From CAYZXT01 sp964482515 (GTDB taxonomy: Bacteria; Elusimicrobiota; Elusimicrobia; FEN-1173), in contig CAYZXT010000030.1 in NCBI GenBank assembly GCA_964482515.1, positions 1-30,755 on the forward strand: 30,755 nt of DNA, in the 5' to 3' direction. The notes under the pieces are model-generated. The model saw nothing but the letters and a program-made list of their open reading frames with translations, was not told the origin of the DNA and searched no databases. Positions 24,059 through 30,755 of this stretch are shown here, piece after piece (positions within the stretch are counted from its first letter, which is position 1; the number at the start of each line of letters is the position of its first letter). Both the position numbers and the translations under genes were made by a program.

Positions 24059-24166
24059 ATGGAAGAACAGAAACCGGATCCCGGCTGGAAGGTATTGCTC
24101 AATATCGCGCTCTTGATCATCGTGCCTGTTATCCTGATGCTCATTCTAAAGTTGTTCATCAAGTAG
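24059..24166 (+). CDS. 35-residue single-TM peptide
   Basis: An ATG with a good ribosome site (AAAGGTGG, seven bases upstream) opens a 35-codon frame ending in TAG. The N-terminal 11 residues are charged (MEEQKPDPGWK) and residues 12-35 form one uninterrupted hydrophobic helix (LLNIALLIIVPVILMLILKL) with Lys at the end. Small membrane peptides of this form often modulate a transporter; the nearest transporter, a cation/proton antiporter, starts 133 bases downstream. The link is inference. The composition of the frame is far from random, which supports a real gene. Confidence 0.6.
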   Translation: MEEQKPDPGWKVLLNIALLIIVPVILMLILKLFIK

Positions 24167-24176
24167 ATTGGCTTGG

Positions 24177-24236
24177 CGCGGGGATCTGCGGTGGCATGCC
24201 GCACGTAAGCCGCGAGGCTCGACCGCAGGTCCCCGA
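24177..24236 (+). other. Structured RNA candidate ahead of the antiporter gene
   Basis: A 13-bp closing helix (24180-24192 with 24222-24234, all Watson-Crick except one G:U) encloses a 29-base interior with a second stem AGCC/GGCT capped by GCGA, a GNRA tetraloop (24208-24219), and a GGCATGCC palindrome. No U-tract follows, so a simple terminator is unlikely. It lies in the 132-base leader between the TM peptide and the antiporter and could be a regulatory RNA element, a processed small RNA or a repeat. No known riboswitch consensus is recognised. Confidence 0.45.
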
Positions 24237-24298
24237 CGCTGAGTGTTACGATAAGAAATTTACCCGATTGAAATAAATGGAAGGCCCTTTAAACAACG

Positions 24299-25777
24299 AT
24301 GTATTCTCTTGAAGCCATCATCATTATCGCTTCGTTGATCCTTGTCATCAGCGTCACGCTGAGCAAGGTTTCGGAGCGTTTCGGCGTACCAGCCCTGCTT
24401 TTGTTCCTTGCCCTCGGCATGCTCGCGGGATCGGATGGACCGGGGGGAATCTATTTCGATAACGCCAAGCTCAGCCAAGCCCTCGGCACGGTGGCTTTGG
24501 CGTATATCCTTTTTGCCGGCGGCTTGGAGACCGACGTCAAATCGGTCCGGAAGGTTTTAAAACCTGGAATTTCGCTGGCCACCCTTGGCGTTCTCATCAC
24601 GGCTCTCGTCACAGGCGTGGGCGCGAAGCTCCTGTTGGGCATCACATGGCTGGAAGGCTTTTTGATCGGCTCGATCGTGTCTTCCACGGACGCGGCGGCC
24701 GTCTTCGCCGTTTTGCGGTCGAAGAACGTGGGACTTAAAGAGCCTTTGCGGCCGCTGTTGGAGTTGGAGTCCGCGAGCAACGATCCGATGGCGGTTTTTT
24801 TGACCATCGGTTTCATTGAGCTCATTAAACAGCCATCCTTGTCGATCTGGTCACTGGTCCCGCTGTTCTTCCAGCAGATGCTGCTGGGCCTGGGCATTGG
24901 TTACTTGATGGCGAGGCTGTTCGTCTATTTTGTGAACCGCATCAAACTCGATTACGAAGGGCTCTATCCCGTCCTCTGTCTCGGATGGGTCTTGTTGACG
25001 TTCGGAATGGCGGCGATCGTCAAGGGAAGCGGCTTTTTGGCCGTCTACATCGCTGGAGTCCACCTGGGAAACGCGGGATTCACCCATAAAAAGAGCTTGA
25101 TTCGCTTCCATGACGGCGTGGCGTGGCTCATGCAGATCGCCATGTTCACGACCTTGGGCCTACTCGTCTTTCCGAAACAGCTCGTCTCGGTGACCGGGCA
25201 AGGCTTGTTGATTTCCGCCCTCCTCATCCTCGTGGCACGTCCGTTGAGCGTTTTCCTCGGCGCTTCGTTCACGGGGCTCGGCATCCGAGATAAGTTGCTG
25301 GTTTCCTGGGTTGGACTGCGCGGATCCGTCCCCATTGTCTTGGCGACGTTCCCTTTCATGGCCGGTTTGGACCAGGACCATTTCATTTTCAACATGGTGT
25401 TCTTCATCGTCATTACTTCGGTATTGTTTCAAGGGACGACCATCCCGCTATTCGCCCGGCTGCTCAAGGTGGACGCGCCTTTGGTGCGGCAGCGCCGTTA
25501 TCCCATAGAGTTCGAAGGATCGGAAAAAACGGACATGCAAATGGTCGACCTGATCGTGCCATACAACTCCAAGGCCGTGGGGCGGCAAATTCTCAGCCTC
25601 GGATTGCCGAAAGAAAGCCTCATCACCATGATCGTGCGGGATGACCGCTACATCATGCCGTCCGGCGATACGATGCTGGAAGAGAGCGACGTGCTTTTGG
25701 TATTGGGACCCCCGGAAGCAATCAGGGCGGTGCAAGACATCCTCCGTCCCTCTTCGGGAAATACCGAAACGGAATGA
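24299..25777 (+). CDS. NhaP2/CvrA-type monovalent cation/proton antiporter with RCK_C domain
   Basis: A 492-residue inner-membrane protein of the CPA1 family. Residues about 1-395 hold 12-13 membrane helices with the exchanger core GSIVSSTDAAAVFAVLRSKN and LELESASNDPMAVFLTIGF, where the ND pair is the cation/proton site. Residues about 400-490 form a cytosolic TrkA_C (RCK_C) domain (MQMVDLIVPYNSKAVGRQIL and DVLLVLGPPEAI) that senses ligands such as nucleotides in related proteins. Potassium/proton exchange is the usual activity of the NhaP2 group. The ATG at 24299 lacks a strong ribosome site: a GGAAGG lies about 15 bases away. A structured leader precedes it. Confidence 0.9.
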   Translation: MYSLEAIIIIASLILVISVTLSKVSERFGVPALLLFLALGMLAGSDGPGGIYFDNAKLSQALGTVALAYILFAGGLETDVKSVRKVLKPGISLATLGVLITALVTGVGAKLLLGITWLEGFLIGSIVSSTDAAAVFAVLRSKNVGLKEPLRPLLELESASNDPMAVFLTIGFIELIKQPSLSIWSLVPLFFQQMLLGLGIGYLMARLFVYFVNRIKLDYEGLYPVLCLGWVLLTFGMAAIVKGSGFLAVYIAGVHLGNAGFTHKKSLIRFHDGVAWLMQIAMFTTLGLLVFPKQLVSVTGQGLLISALLILVARPLSVFLGASFTGLGIRDKLLVSWVGLRGSVPIVLATFPFMAGLDQDHFIFNMVFFIVITSVLFQGTTIPLFARLLKVDAPLVRQRRYPIEFEGSEKTDMQMVDLIVPYNSKAVGRQILSLGLPKESLITMIVRDDRYIMPSGDTMLEESDVLLVLGPPEAIRAVQDILRPSSGNTETE

Positions 25778-25838
25778 CCGCCGGAAACGCGATCAACATG
25801 ATGCCGACGCGCTGTCCCGGTCCGGCTGTATGATGTAA

Positions 25839-25864
25839 AATGCAGTGATTTTTATCACTGCATT
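25839..25864. other. Perfect hairpin between antiporter and histidine kinase genes
   Basis: Arms 25839-25849 and 25854-25864 form an 11-bp perfect stem with a TTTT loop. It is preceded by A's but not followed by a T-run on the plus strand; on the minus strand the tail is TTACATC. It is either a weak terminator for the antiporter gene or an operator/mRNA element for the kinase-regulator pair that follows 56 bases later. Confidence 0.5.
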
Positions 25865-25919
25865 CGACGCGCTCGAGGATCAAACCGCGAGTGCGTGACC
25901 AGCTGTCAGGAGTTCACAA

Positions 25920-27527
25920 ATGGCAAGGGTTGCCGGCAAGACGAAAATCCGCCCACACCTAATAGCGTTCGTGATCGCGACGATCTTTCTTGCCGCCGGT
26001 GGGATATGGTTGTCGATGTCGAGCAGAGGGCTAAGCGCGGCATTGAACGCTTCGCCGGCCGGCGCATGGATGAGACTGGCCATCATGCTGGTTCCCGCCG
26101 TCGCGGTTTACTTCGCCCTGCTCCGTTATTTGCAGTCAATGCTGAAGGATGCCGGCGCGGCCCTGCACTATCTCGATTTGGCGGAAGTCATGCTGTTGGT
26201 GCGGAACCGTCGTGGTGAAGTGGTATTCATCAACCGGAAAGGGTGCCGCCTCATGGGATGCCGGGAGGAAGACGTTCTCGGCCGCAATTGGTTCGACTCT
26301 TTTCTCCCATCGGATGAGCGGGAAGAAATGAAAGCGCTTTTCGCCCGCCAGATGAGGGGCGACATACCGCCCATCGAATATTTTGAGCAGAGAGTCGTAA
26401 CGCAAGCCGGCGACGTGAAGTTGCTCGCTATGCACAATTCCGTGCTTTCGGATAAGTCCGGGGAGGTCGTCGGCCTCTTGAGCTCGGGCCAGGACATGAC
26501 GGACATACGAGGGCTGGAGGAGGCGAACAGGCGGCTCGCCGCCATCGTCGAATCCTCCGAAGACGCGATCTTCAGCATGACTTGGGACGGAGTCATGACC
26601 AGCTGGAATAGAGGGGCCGAACGCCTCTATGGCTATTCGCGAGATGAGGTTCTGGGACAGCCGGTTTCCCTCTTGGCCGGTAAAGATCGCGCGCGAGAAG
26701 CGCCTCCGCTCCTGAAAACCATCCAGGAAGGCGGCATGGTGGAACACTTCGAGACCGTCCATCGTCGAAAAGATGGAATGCTTGTCGACGTTTCTTTAAG
26801 CTTTTCCCCCGTGAAGACGGGAGGCGGCCGCCTTAAGGAAGTTTCGGCCATCGCCCGCGACATTACGAGGAGCAAGCGGTTAGAGAAGGAAATCCTCCAG
26901 GTCGCCGAACGAGAGCAACAACGTATCGGCCAAGACCTGCACGACGGGCTCGGACAGAACTTGACCGCCGTGACGTTCCTCGCGCAGTTGCTTCAAAAAA
27001 AGCTCGGGACACGAGCGATGCCCGAAGCAAGGGACGCAGCTGAGATTTCAAAGCTGGTGAGCGAGTCCATTGAGCAGGTGCGCAACCTTTCACGGGGCCT
27101 CTATCCCGTGGAACTGAACGCGAACGGCCTCGTCCCCGCGCTTCAGGAGATGGCGGACATCGCGGAGAGCAAATACGGAATCCCGTGCCAGGTTGAGCCG
27201 GGCGCTTTACTGCCGGACATGGATCCGGCCGCCAATTTCGAACTGTATCGGATCGCCCAGGAAGCCGTCAACAACGCCATGAAGCACGCCCGGCCGGGCC
27301 GCGTCACGGTCCGCGTCGGGCAAGCGGGCGACAGGCTCGTGCTCTCTGTCGAGGACGATGGCATCGGGTTGCCAGCCTCTGTGAAAAACGCCAAAGGAAT
27401 GGGGATGCACATCATGAAGCGACGTGCCGCGATGATCGGAGCCGCGCTGGAGGTCACGGGAGGCGAGGGAGGCGGGACCATCGTGTCTTGCTCGGCCCCC
27501 GCCCGAGTCGCCGCCGGATCATCCTGA
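25920..27527 (+). CDS. Membrane PAS-PAS histidine kinase (NarX/DegS-type HisKA_3)
   Basis: A 535-residue sensor kinase. Two membrane helices (about 12-35 and 48-72) are close together with little periplasmic loop. They are followed by PAS domains at about 80-195 and 200-325 (NRGAERLYGYSRDEVLG in the second). The HisKA_3 domain has the phosphorylated His in EREQQRIGQDLHDGLGQNLT and the HATPase_c domain shows the N box EAVNNAMKHA and G boxes DDGIGLP and GMGMHIM. It phosphorylates the LuxR-type regulator 7 bases downstream. The small periplasmic part suggests a cytosolic or membrane-internal signal, sensed through the PAS domains. The ATG at 25920 has AGGAG eight bases upstream. Confidence 0.92.
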   Translation: MARVAGKTKIRPHLIAFVIATIFLAAGGIWLSMSSRGLSAALNASPAGAWMRLAIMLVPAVAVYFALLRYLQSMLKDAGAALHYLDLAEVMLLVRNRRGEVVFINRKGCRLMGCREEDVLGRNWFDSFLPSDEREEMKALFARQMRGDIPPIEYFEQRVVTQAGDVKLLAMHNSVLSDKSGEVVGLLSSGQDMTDIRGLEEANRRLAAIVESSEDAIFSMTWDGVMTSWNRGAERLYGYSRDEVLGQPVSLLAGKDRAREAPPLLKTIQEGGMVEHFETVHRRKDGMLVDVSLSFSPVKTGGGRLKEVSAIARDITRSKRLEKEILQVAEREQQRIGQDLHDGLGQNLTAVTFLAQLLQKKLGTRAMPEARDAAEISKLVSESIEQVRNLSRGLYPVELNANGLVPALQEMADIAESKYGIPCQVEPGALLPDMDPAANFELYRIAQEAVNNAMKHARPGRVTVRVGQAGDRLVLSVEDDGIGLPASVKNAKGMGMHIMKRRAAMIGAALEVTGGEGGGTIVSCSAPARVAAGSS

Positions 27528-27534
27528 GGAAACG

Positions 27535-28203
27535 ATGGAAAAGACATCCCCGAAAACCAAAATCCTGATCGTCGACGACCATGCCGTCCTGCGTCGCGGC
27601 ATGAGACGGCTGATCGAAGAAGAGCCGGACCTCGCCGTCTGCGGGGAAGCCTCCGACGGGCCTGAGGCCCTAAAACTCTTATCGTCCCAGGAACCCAACG
27701 CCGCCATCGTGGACCTGGGACTGGAGGGCATGGGCGGCCTGGATCTTATTAAAAACATGAGGAACCTCCGGCCGAACCTTCTCGTCCTGGTGGTGTCCAT
27801 GTTCGAGGAATCGGCTTACGCCGAGCGGGCTCTGCGGGCCGGCGCGAGAGGCTACGTCATGAAGAAGGAATCGGCTGAAAAGATCGTGACCGCATTGAGG
27901 CGGGTCTTGAGCGGAAAGGTTTACCTGAGCGAGCGGATGAGCGACAGGATGCTGGTCCGCCTCGCGGAGGGCGGGCCGGTGGAGCCGGGATCGCCGGTCG
28001 ACAAGCTGAGCGACCGGGAACTCGAGATCTTCCGGCGCATCGGCCAAGGTCACAAAACAGGCGAGATCGCCGACGAATTGAGCTTGAGCGTAAAGACCGT
28101 GGAGACCTATCGCGAGCAGATCAAGCAAAAACTCCTGTTGGAGAACGCTTCCGAACTCATTCGATACGCTATCGAATGGGTTCGCAGCCAGGGGACAGCC
28201 TAG
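27535..28203 (+). CDS. LuxR/NarL-family response regulator
   Basis: A 222-residue two-domain regulator. The receiver domain has the acidic pocket (LIVDDHAV), the phosphoacceptor Asp at about 60 in AAIVDLGLEGMGG, and the Lys of GYVMKKES. The LuxR-type helix-turn-helix is at about 155-215 (LSDRELEIFRRIGQGHKTGE, then IADELSLSVKTVETYREQIK). It is the partner of the kinase upstream. A strong intrinsic terminator follows 44 bases after the stop, so the pair is a closed two-gene operon. Targets are unknown; the stress-type genes downstream are obvious candidates. Confidence 0.93.
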   Translation: MEKTSPKTKILIVDDHAVLRRGMRRLIEEEPDLAVCGEASDGPEALKLLSSQEPNAAIVDLGLEGMGGLDLIKNMRNLRPNLLVLVVSMFEESAYAERALRAGARGYVMKKESAEKIVTALRRVLSGKVYLSERMSDRMLVRLAEGGPVEPGSPVDKLSDRELEIFRRIGQGHKTGEIADELSLSVKTVETYREQIKQKLLLENASELIRYAIEWVRSQGTA

Positions 28204-28246
28204 AGCGGGCGGCGGCTTCACAGGTTCCGATTCACTCCTTCCCGCG

Positions 28247-28274
28247 CCGGACTCTTCCCAGGGTCCGGTTTTTT
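28247..28274 (+). terminator. Intrinsic terminator of the kinase-regulator operon
   Basis: A CCGGAC/GTCCGG stem (28247-28252 and 28263-28268) with a ten-base loop is followed at once by six T's. It is 44 bases after the regulator stop codon and separates the two-component operon from the downstream stress genes. Confidence 0.85.
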
Positions 28275-28484
28275 CATGCTTCGCTTGCCGCGCCGCTCGC
28301 CACCACCCCATCTTCCATCGGGGAATCCCCCGATGCCTCCTCCCCGTACCGCCCCAAAGCCAAGTTCAGAGTCCCTCCCGATGATATAAAAACCGATATC
28401 GTCATATACTGGAGCTGAAAGGAACGGCGGATTCTATTTGAGAAATGCGGCCTTGTCTGGAACGAGGCCGGAAAGGCGGTAACC
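28275..28484. other. Intergenic leader without a gene
   Basis: I see no gene between the terminator and the Cys-rich small ORF. The stretch holds a 7-bp hairpin (28317-28323 with 28328-28334, loop AATC) and a TA-rich block around 28384-28410 (with TATACT at 28404 or so) that could hold a promoter for the downstream genes. No -35 box is convincing. If the small ORF is not real, the gene-free gap reaches from 28275 to 28770. Confidence 0.4.
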
Positions 28485-28688
28485 ATGTGCCCTTACTTCA
28501 AACCCTCTAGGCTTCAGAGCCTATGCACCTGTCACCCCGAGGGACTCTATTGCCCGAGCCTTCAGAGAATTAATGACAATTGTTCCTTCAATTACGCGGC
28601 ATGTTCATTGTTCAGAGACCTTCCGCAGTCAGCCGTTGAATCAACGGAAAGGGACAGAGAGCCCGTCGGCCCTCTGGGCGCGGCATAG
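28485..28688 (+). CDS. Small Cys-rich protein
   Basis: A 67-residue frame with a good ribosome site (AAAGGCGG, five bases before the ATG). Six of the first 40 residues are Cys: C2, C14, C16, C23, C33 and C40, in the order MCPYF, LCTCHPEGLYC, NCSFNYAACSLF. The aromatic/Cys spacing looks like that of small metal- or cluster-binding mini-proteins, and the tail is hydrophilic. I do not know a family name with certainty. Its stop codon lies at a GCGGCATA/TATGCCGC hairpin and rnk-like gene follows 82 bases later. Confidence 0.5.
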   Translation: MCPYFKPSRLQSLCTCHPEGLYCPSLQRINDNCSFNYAACSLFRDLPQSAVESTERDREPVGPLGAA

Positions 28689-28700
28689 ATCTTATGCCGC
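28680..28700. other. 8-bp hairpin at the end of the Cys-rich ORF
   Basis: GCGGCATA (28680-28687) and TATGCCGC (28693-28700) form a perfect stem with a five-base loop. The stop codon TAG overlaps it. There is no T-run, so processing or mRNA stabilisation is more likely than termination. Confidence 0.45.
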
Positions 28701-28770
28701 AAGGACAATCGCCGGGGGAGTTGGTGAGGAACAATGGCCCGGGAATTACCGATGAGAACAGGAGGAGATC

Positions 28771-29190
28771 ATGACTGAAAAGACGATATGCCTGACGGAA
28801 ACGGATGCGAAGCGACTCAACGACTTGTTAAACGGCGCGGAGAGGATCAGCCCCATGGACGACAAGCATGTTCGCGCGCTCCGCGAGGAATTGGCCCGCG
28901 GCTCGATCGTGCCGACCGGAGAAGTCCCGAAGAACGTGGTGACGATGAATTCCCGCGTCCGCATAAGGGATTTGGACACACGGGAGGAGACCGTCTATAC
29001 GATCGTTTATCCCAAGGATGCGGACATCAACAAAGGGTGGATTTCGATTCTGGCGCCCATAGGGACCGCACTTTTGGGCTATCGGGCCGGGGATATCATT
29101 GAATGGTTCCTGCCTTCGGGAGTGATGAGGCGGCTGAAGGTGAAGAGAGTCCTTTTCCAACCCGAGGCTGCGGGAGATTACTTCCTGTGA
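28771..29190 (+). CDS. Rnk/GreA-GreB C-terminal family protein
   Basis: A 139-residue protein like Rnk, which carries the FKBP-like C-terminal domain of GreA/GreB and binds RNA polymerase without the coiled-coil. The N-terminal helical part (ETDAKRLNDLLNG and RALREELARGSIV) is followed by the beta-rich domain with VPKNVVTMNSRVRIRDLD, then GWISILAPIGTALLGYRAGD and IIEWFLPSGVMRRLKVKRV. It probably modulates transcription or nucleotide balance under stress. The ATG at 28771 has a strong AGGAGGAG ribosome site. Confidence 0.9.
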   Translation: MTEKTICLTETDAKRLNDLLNGAERISPMDDKHVRALREELARGSIVPTGEVPKNVVTMNSRVRIRDLDTREETVYTIVYPKDADINKGWISILAPIGTALLGYRAGDIIEWFLPSGVMRRLKVKRVLFQPEAAGDYFL

Positions 29191-29237
29191 AACCGGCTTG
29201 GAACGCGGCGGCCCGAGAACCGATAAGGAGGGACCCT

Positions 29238-29693
29238 ATGGAACAAGAGATCCTGCCGGATCAAGCGCCGCGGAAGCGCATTTTTGTGGCCGACAGTAAT
29301 ATGATGGTGCGCCGTGCCTTGATCCGGCTGCTGAACAGCGAGTCCGGTTTGCAGATCTGCGGAGAAGCGGAAAACCGCGAACAAACGCTGGCGCAAGCGG
29401 GGGCGACCGAAGCCGATATCGTCATCATCGACCTCGACTGCCAAGATTTGAACGGGCTTGAGTTGGTGCACCGGTTGGCGGAAAAATATCCCAAACTGCC
29501 TATCCTCGGGATATCCATGCGCGAAGGCCCGCTTTGCGCCCGCCGGGTTATTGAAGCCGGCGGGAAAGGCTACCTGACCAAACAAGACGCCGCCGTCAAG
29601 GTGACCGAAGCCATCAAGACCCTCCTGGACGGCGGCGTTTATACGAACGGCGCGTCGTTGGTCCGGAGTAGAAAGGGAAGGGCCCTGCAATGA
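29238..29693 (+). CDS. Stand-alone receiver-domain protein
   Basis: A 151-residue response-regulator receiver with no output domain. Features: RIFVADSNMMVRRALIRLL at the start, where the usual DD pair reads AD-S, the likely phosphoacceptor in IVIIDLDCQDLNG, and the conserved Lys in GYLTKQD. The tail ends soon after the receiver fold (RSRKGRALQ). It resembles the N-terminal half of the LuxR-type regulator at 27535 and may be a diverged, truncated copy or a phosphate sink. The ATG at 29238 has AAGGAGG eight bases upstream; its stop overlaps the next ATG as ATGA. Confidence 0.85.
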   Translation: MEQEILPDQAPRKRIFVADSNMMVRRALIRLLNSESGLQICGEAENREQTLAQAGATEADIVIIDLDCQDLNGLELVHRLAEKYPKLPILGISMREGPLCARRVIEAGGKGYLTKQDAAVKVTEAIKTLLDGGVYTNGASLVRSRKGRALQ

Positions 29694-29803
29694 AAACGGC
29701 GAAGGCAATCCTTGTACCGATCGACTTCTCGGATTCTGCCATCGAAGCCCTGGAATGGGGCGCGACCTCGGCAAGGCCAATCGAGGGGAGTGGGTGGAAT
29801 TAG
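29690..29803 (+). pseudogene. Truncated universal stress protein (UspA) remnant
   Basis: The 37-codon frame overlaps the receiver gene as ATGA. Its first 25 residues (KAILVPIDFSDSAIEALEWG) are the characteristic opening of UspA-family proteins: first beta strand, the Asp of the nucleotide site and first helix. Then the sequence departs from the family and stops at TAG. The usual 140-residue length and the ATP-binding GxxG-type loop are absent. It looks like the 5' end of a uspA-like gene left after a deletion; a short functional peptide is less likely. Confidence 0.7.
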
Positions 29804-29852
29804 GGAGGCGGGAAGCACCATGGAAACAGAACATAAGGTCGGAGGTGTCGAT

Positions 29853-30371
29853 ATGTTCAGCGCGTTGAAAGAACGGCTTCAAACGCTTGCGGATAACCAT
29901 AGAGGCTTTCGCGACGAAGTGCGGAAGCTCGCGGACTTAAGTCCCGAGGAGGCAACGTATGTCGCGAACGATCTCCGCCGAATGGTCCTGGCGTTGCCGG
30001 ACATGTTGGCGCAGATCAGAGCTTGGTCGGAGGATCCCGGGCTTCCGTGGGACTTCCGCCGCCTCTATGGATACGCGTTGATCTATGTCGGCAACACGGA
30101 AGATTTCTTCCCCGAGCGGGATAAGGGGCTAATCGGCTATCTGGATGACGCCTACCTGGCGGGGAGCATCCTTGAGAGGGCCATCCACGAGGCGAACGTC
30201 CGTCCCCATTGGAACAACGCCCTGCTTGCCGAGCGGATCCCGGGCTGGTTGTCCACGACACAATGGCTTCTGCCGCAGGTGACGTCGCGGATCGACAGGA
30301 TCGTGCTCGAGTGGCGCGATGGCGACTGGAGGCATCTGTTGGACCACCCCGCCGCTCAACGCATAGCCTGA
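29853..30371 (+). CDS. DUF1232-type membrane-associated protein, first copy
   Basis: A 172-residue protein with a DUF1232-like core at about 75-115 (YALIYVGNTEDFFPERDKGL, then IGYLDDAYLAG). The start is uncertain: the ATG at 29853 has a strong GGAGGTG site five bases upstream and mirrors the next paralogue, while an ATG at 29820 would add 11 residues. The core deviates from the usual NPLDLIPDF motif (here NTEDFFPERD). The N-terminal half is helical and charged. Function of the family is unknown to me; related YkvA-like proteins are membrane-associated. It follows the UspA remnant closely and the next gene starts 18 bases after its stop. Confidence 0.75.
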   Translation: MFSALKERLQTLADNHRGFRDEVRKLADLSPEEATYVANDLRRMVLALPDMLAQIRAWSEDPGLPWDFRRLYGYALIYVGNTEDFFPERDKGLIGYLDDAYLAGSILERAIHEANVRPHWNNALLAERIPGWLSTTQWLLPQVTSRIDRIVLEWRDGDWRHLLDHPAAQRIA

Positions 30372-30389
30372 TGAAGAAAGGAGTCGATC

Positions 30390-30755
30390 ATGCTGATGGA
30401 TTTGAGAAATCGGTTGAGGAAGAAAGCGACGGACCCGCTGGACGATTATGCCTTGAACATAAGACGGCTAACCGGGCCCAATGAAGCCTCGCTCTATGAG
30501 GAGCCCCTGCGCCAGATGATCCTGGCCCTGCCCGACATGGTCGCGCAAATCCGCCGGTGGGTGGACGAGTGGCCCTACATTCCGTCCATAGACCGGACGA
30601 TGCGGCTTGTGCTCTTTTATCTTCACAATCCCTTGGACCTTTTCCCCGATTACAGCATGGGGCTTTTCGGATATCTGGACGATGCGTACGTCGCGGCTGC
30701 CGCTTACGACCGGCTCTTGAGCGGTTCGCCGGAAAGCGGTCTTCGCATGAGGCCG
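30390..30755 (+). CDS. DUF1232-type protein, second copy (cut by window end)
   Basis: The ATG at 30390 has AAAGGAG eight bases upstream and the frame stays open for 122 codons to the window edge. It carries a more typical DUF1232 core (LFYLHNPLDLFPDYSMGLFG then YLDDAYVAAAAY). The first part, PLRQMILALPDMVAQIRRWV, matches the segment DLRRMVLALPDMLAQIRAWS of the first copy closely, so the two arose by tandem duplication. The first copy has lost the NPLD motif. The C-terminus is not in the window. Confidence 0.8.
   Translation, partial: MLMDLRNRLRKKATDPLDDYALNIRRLTGPNEASLYEEPLRQMILALPDMVAQIRRWVDEWPYIPSIDRTMRLVLFYLHNPLDLFPDYSMGLFGYLDDAYVAAAAYDRLLSGSPESGLRMRP

Noticed and set aside
24177..24236. 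c-di-AMP riboswitch or intrinsic terminator
   Set aside because: Too short and lacking the conserved riboswitch blocks as I know them; there is no U-tract for a terminator.

Overview
The window comes from a Gram-negative (diderm) bacterium of moderately high GC. The TolC-type outer-membrane channel paired with an RND pump shows the double membrane. Nothing here fixes the taxon, and I do not assign one.

Region 1 (about 43-7744) is read mainly on the minus strand. An initiator tRNA-fMet gene is followed upstream by a tyrosine integrase, an excisionase-like HTH protein, a large terminase, a probable small terminase, a small unknown protein, a zinc-finger/Toprim primase-helicase and an HTH-containing protein of unknown function. 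Several neighbours share ATGA stop/start overlaps. There are replication, packaging and integration genes but no capsid, portal, tail or lysis genes, which suggests a phage satellite or a stripped prophage rather than a full phage. The two leftmost early genes to start (primase and the 294-aa protein) share a promoter/operator motif.

Region 2 (about 7760-17342) begins with a second tyrosine recombinase on the minus strand. Divergent from it is one close-packed eight-gene block on the plus strand: HTH regulator, AlbA/Schlafen-ATPase-HTH protein, CD-NTase, SLATT two-TM effector (a compact CBASS), type III Mod and Res, an Abi_C abortive-infection protein and a pRiA4b ORF-3-like protein. The gaps are 0 to 30 bases, so this looks like a single defence operon carried as cargo. 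Two small minus-strand genes (17326-18011) close the element; I found no convincing right attachment site.

Region 3 (about 18147-23424) is a heavy-metal efflux operon: a small secreted Cys/His protein, a CusC/CzcC channel, a very short His-rich adaptor and a CzcA-type RND pump.

Region 4 (23514-30755) looks like host chromosome with stress and ion-homeostasis genes: an unknown exported protein, a 35-residue membrane peptide, a structured RNA candidate, a NhaP2/CvrA-type cation/proton antiporter, a PAS histidine kinase with its LuxR-type regulator and terminator, a Cys-rich mini-protein, an Rnk/GreA-like protein, a lone receiver protein, a truncated universal stress protein and two tandem DUF1232 proteins, the last cut by the window edge.

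A theme across regions 1 to 4 is promoters whose -10 box ends only 7 to 11 bases before a start codon without a Shine-Dalgarno sequence, which predicts leaderless or nearly leaderless mRNAs.
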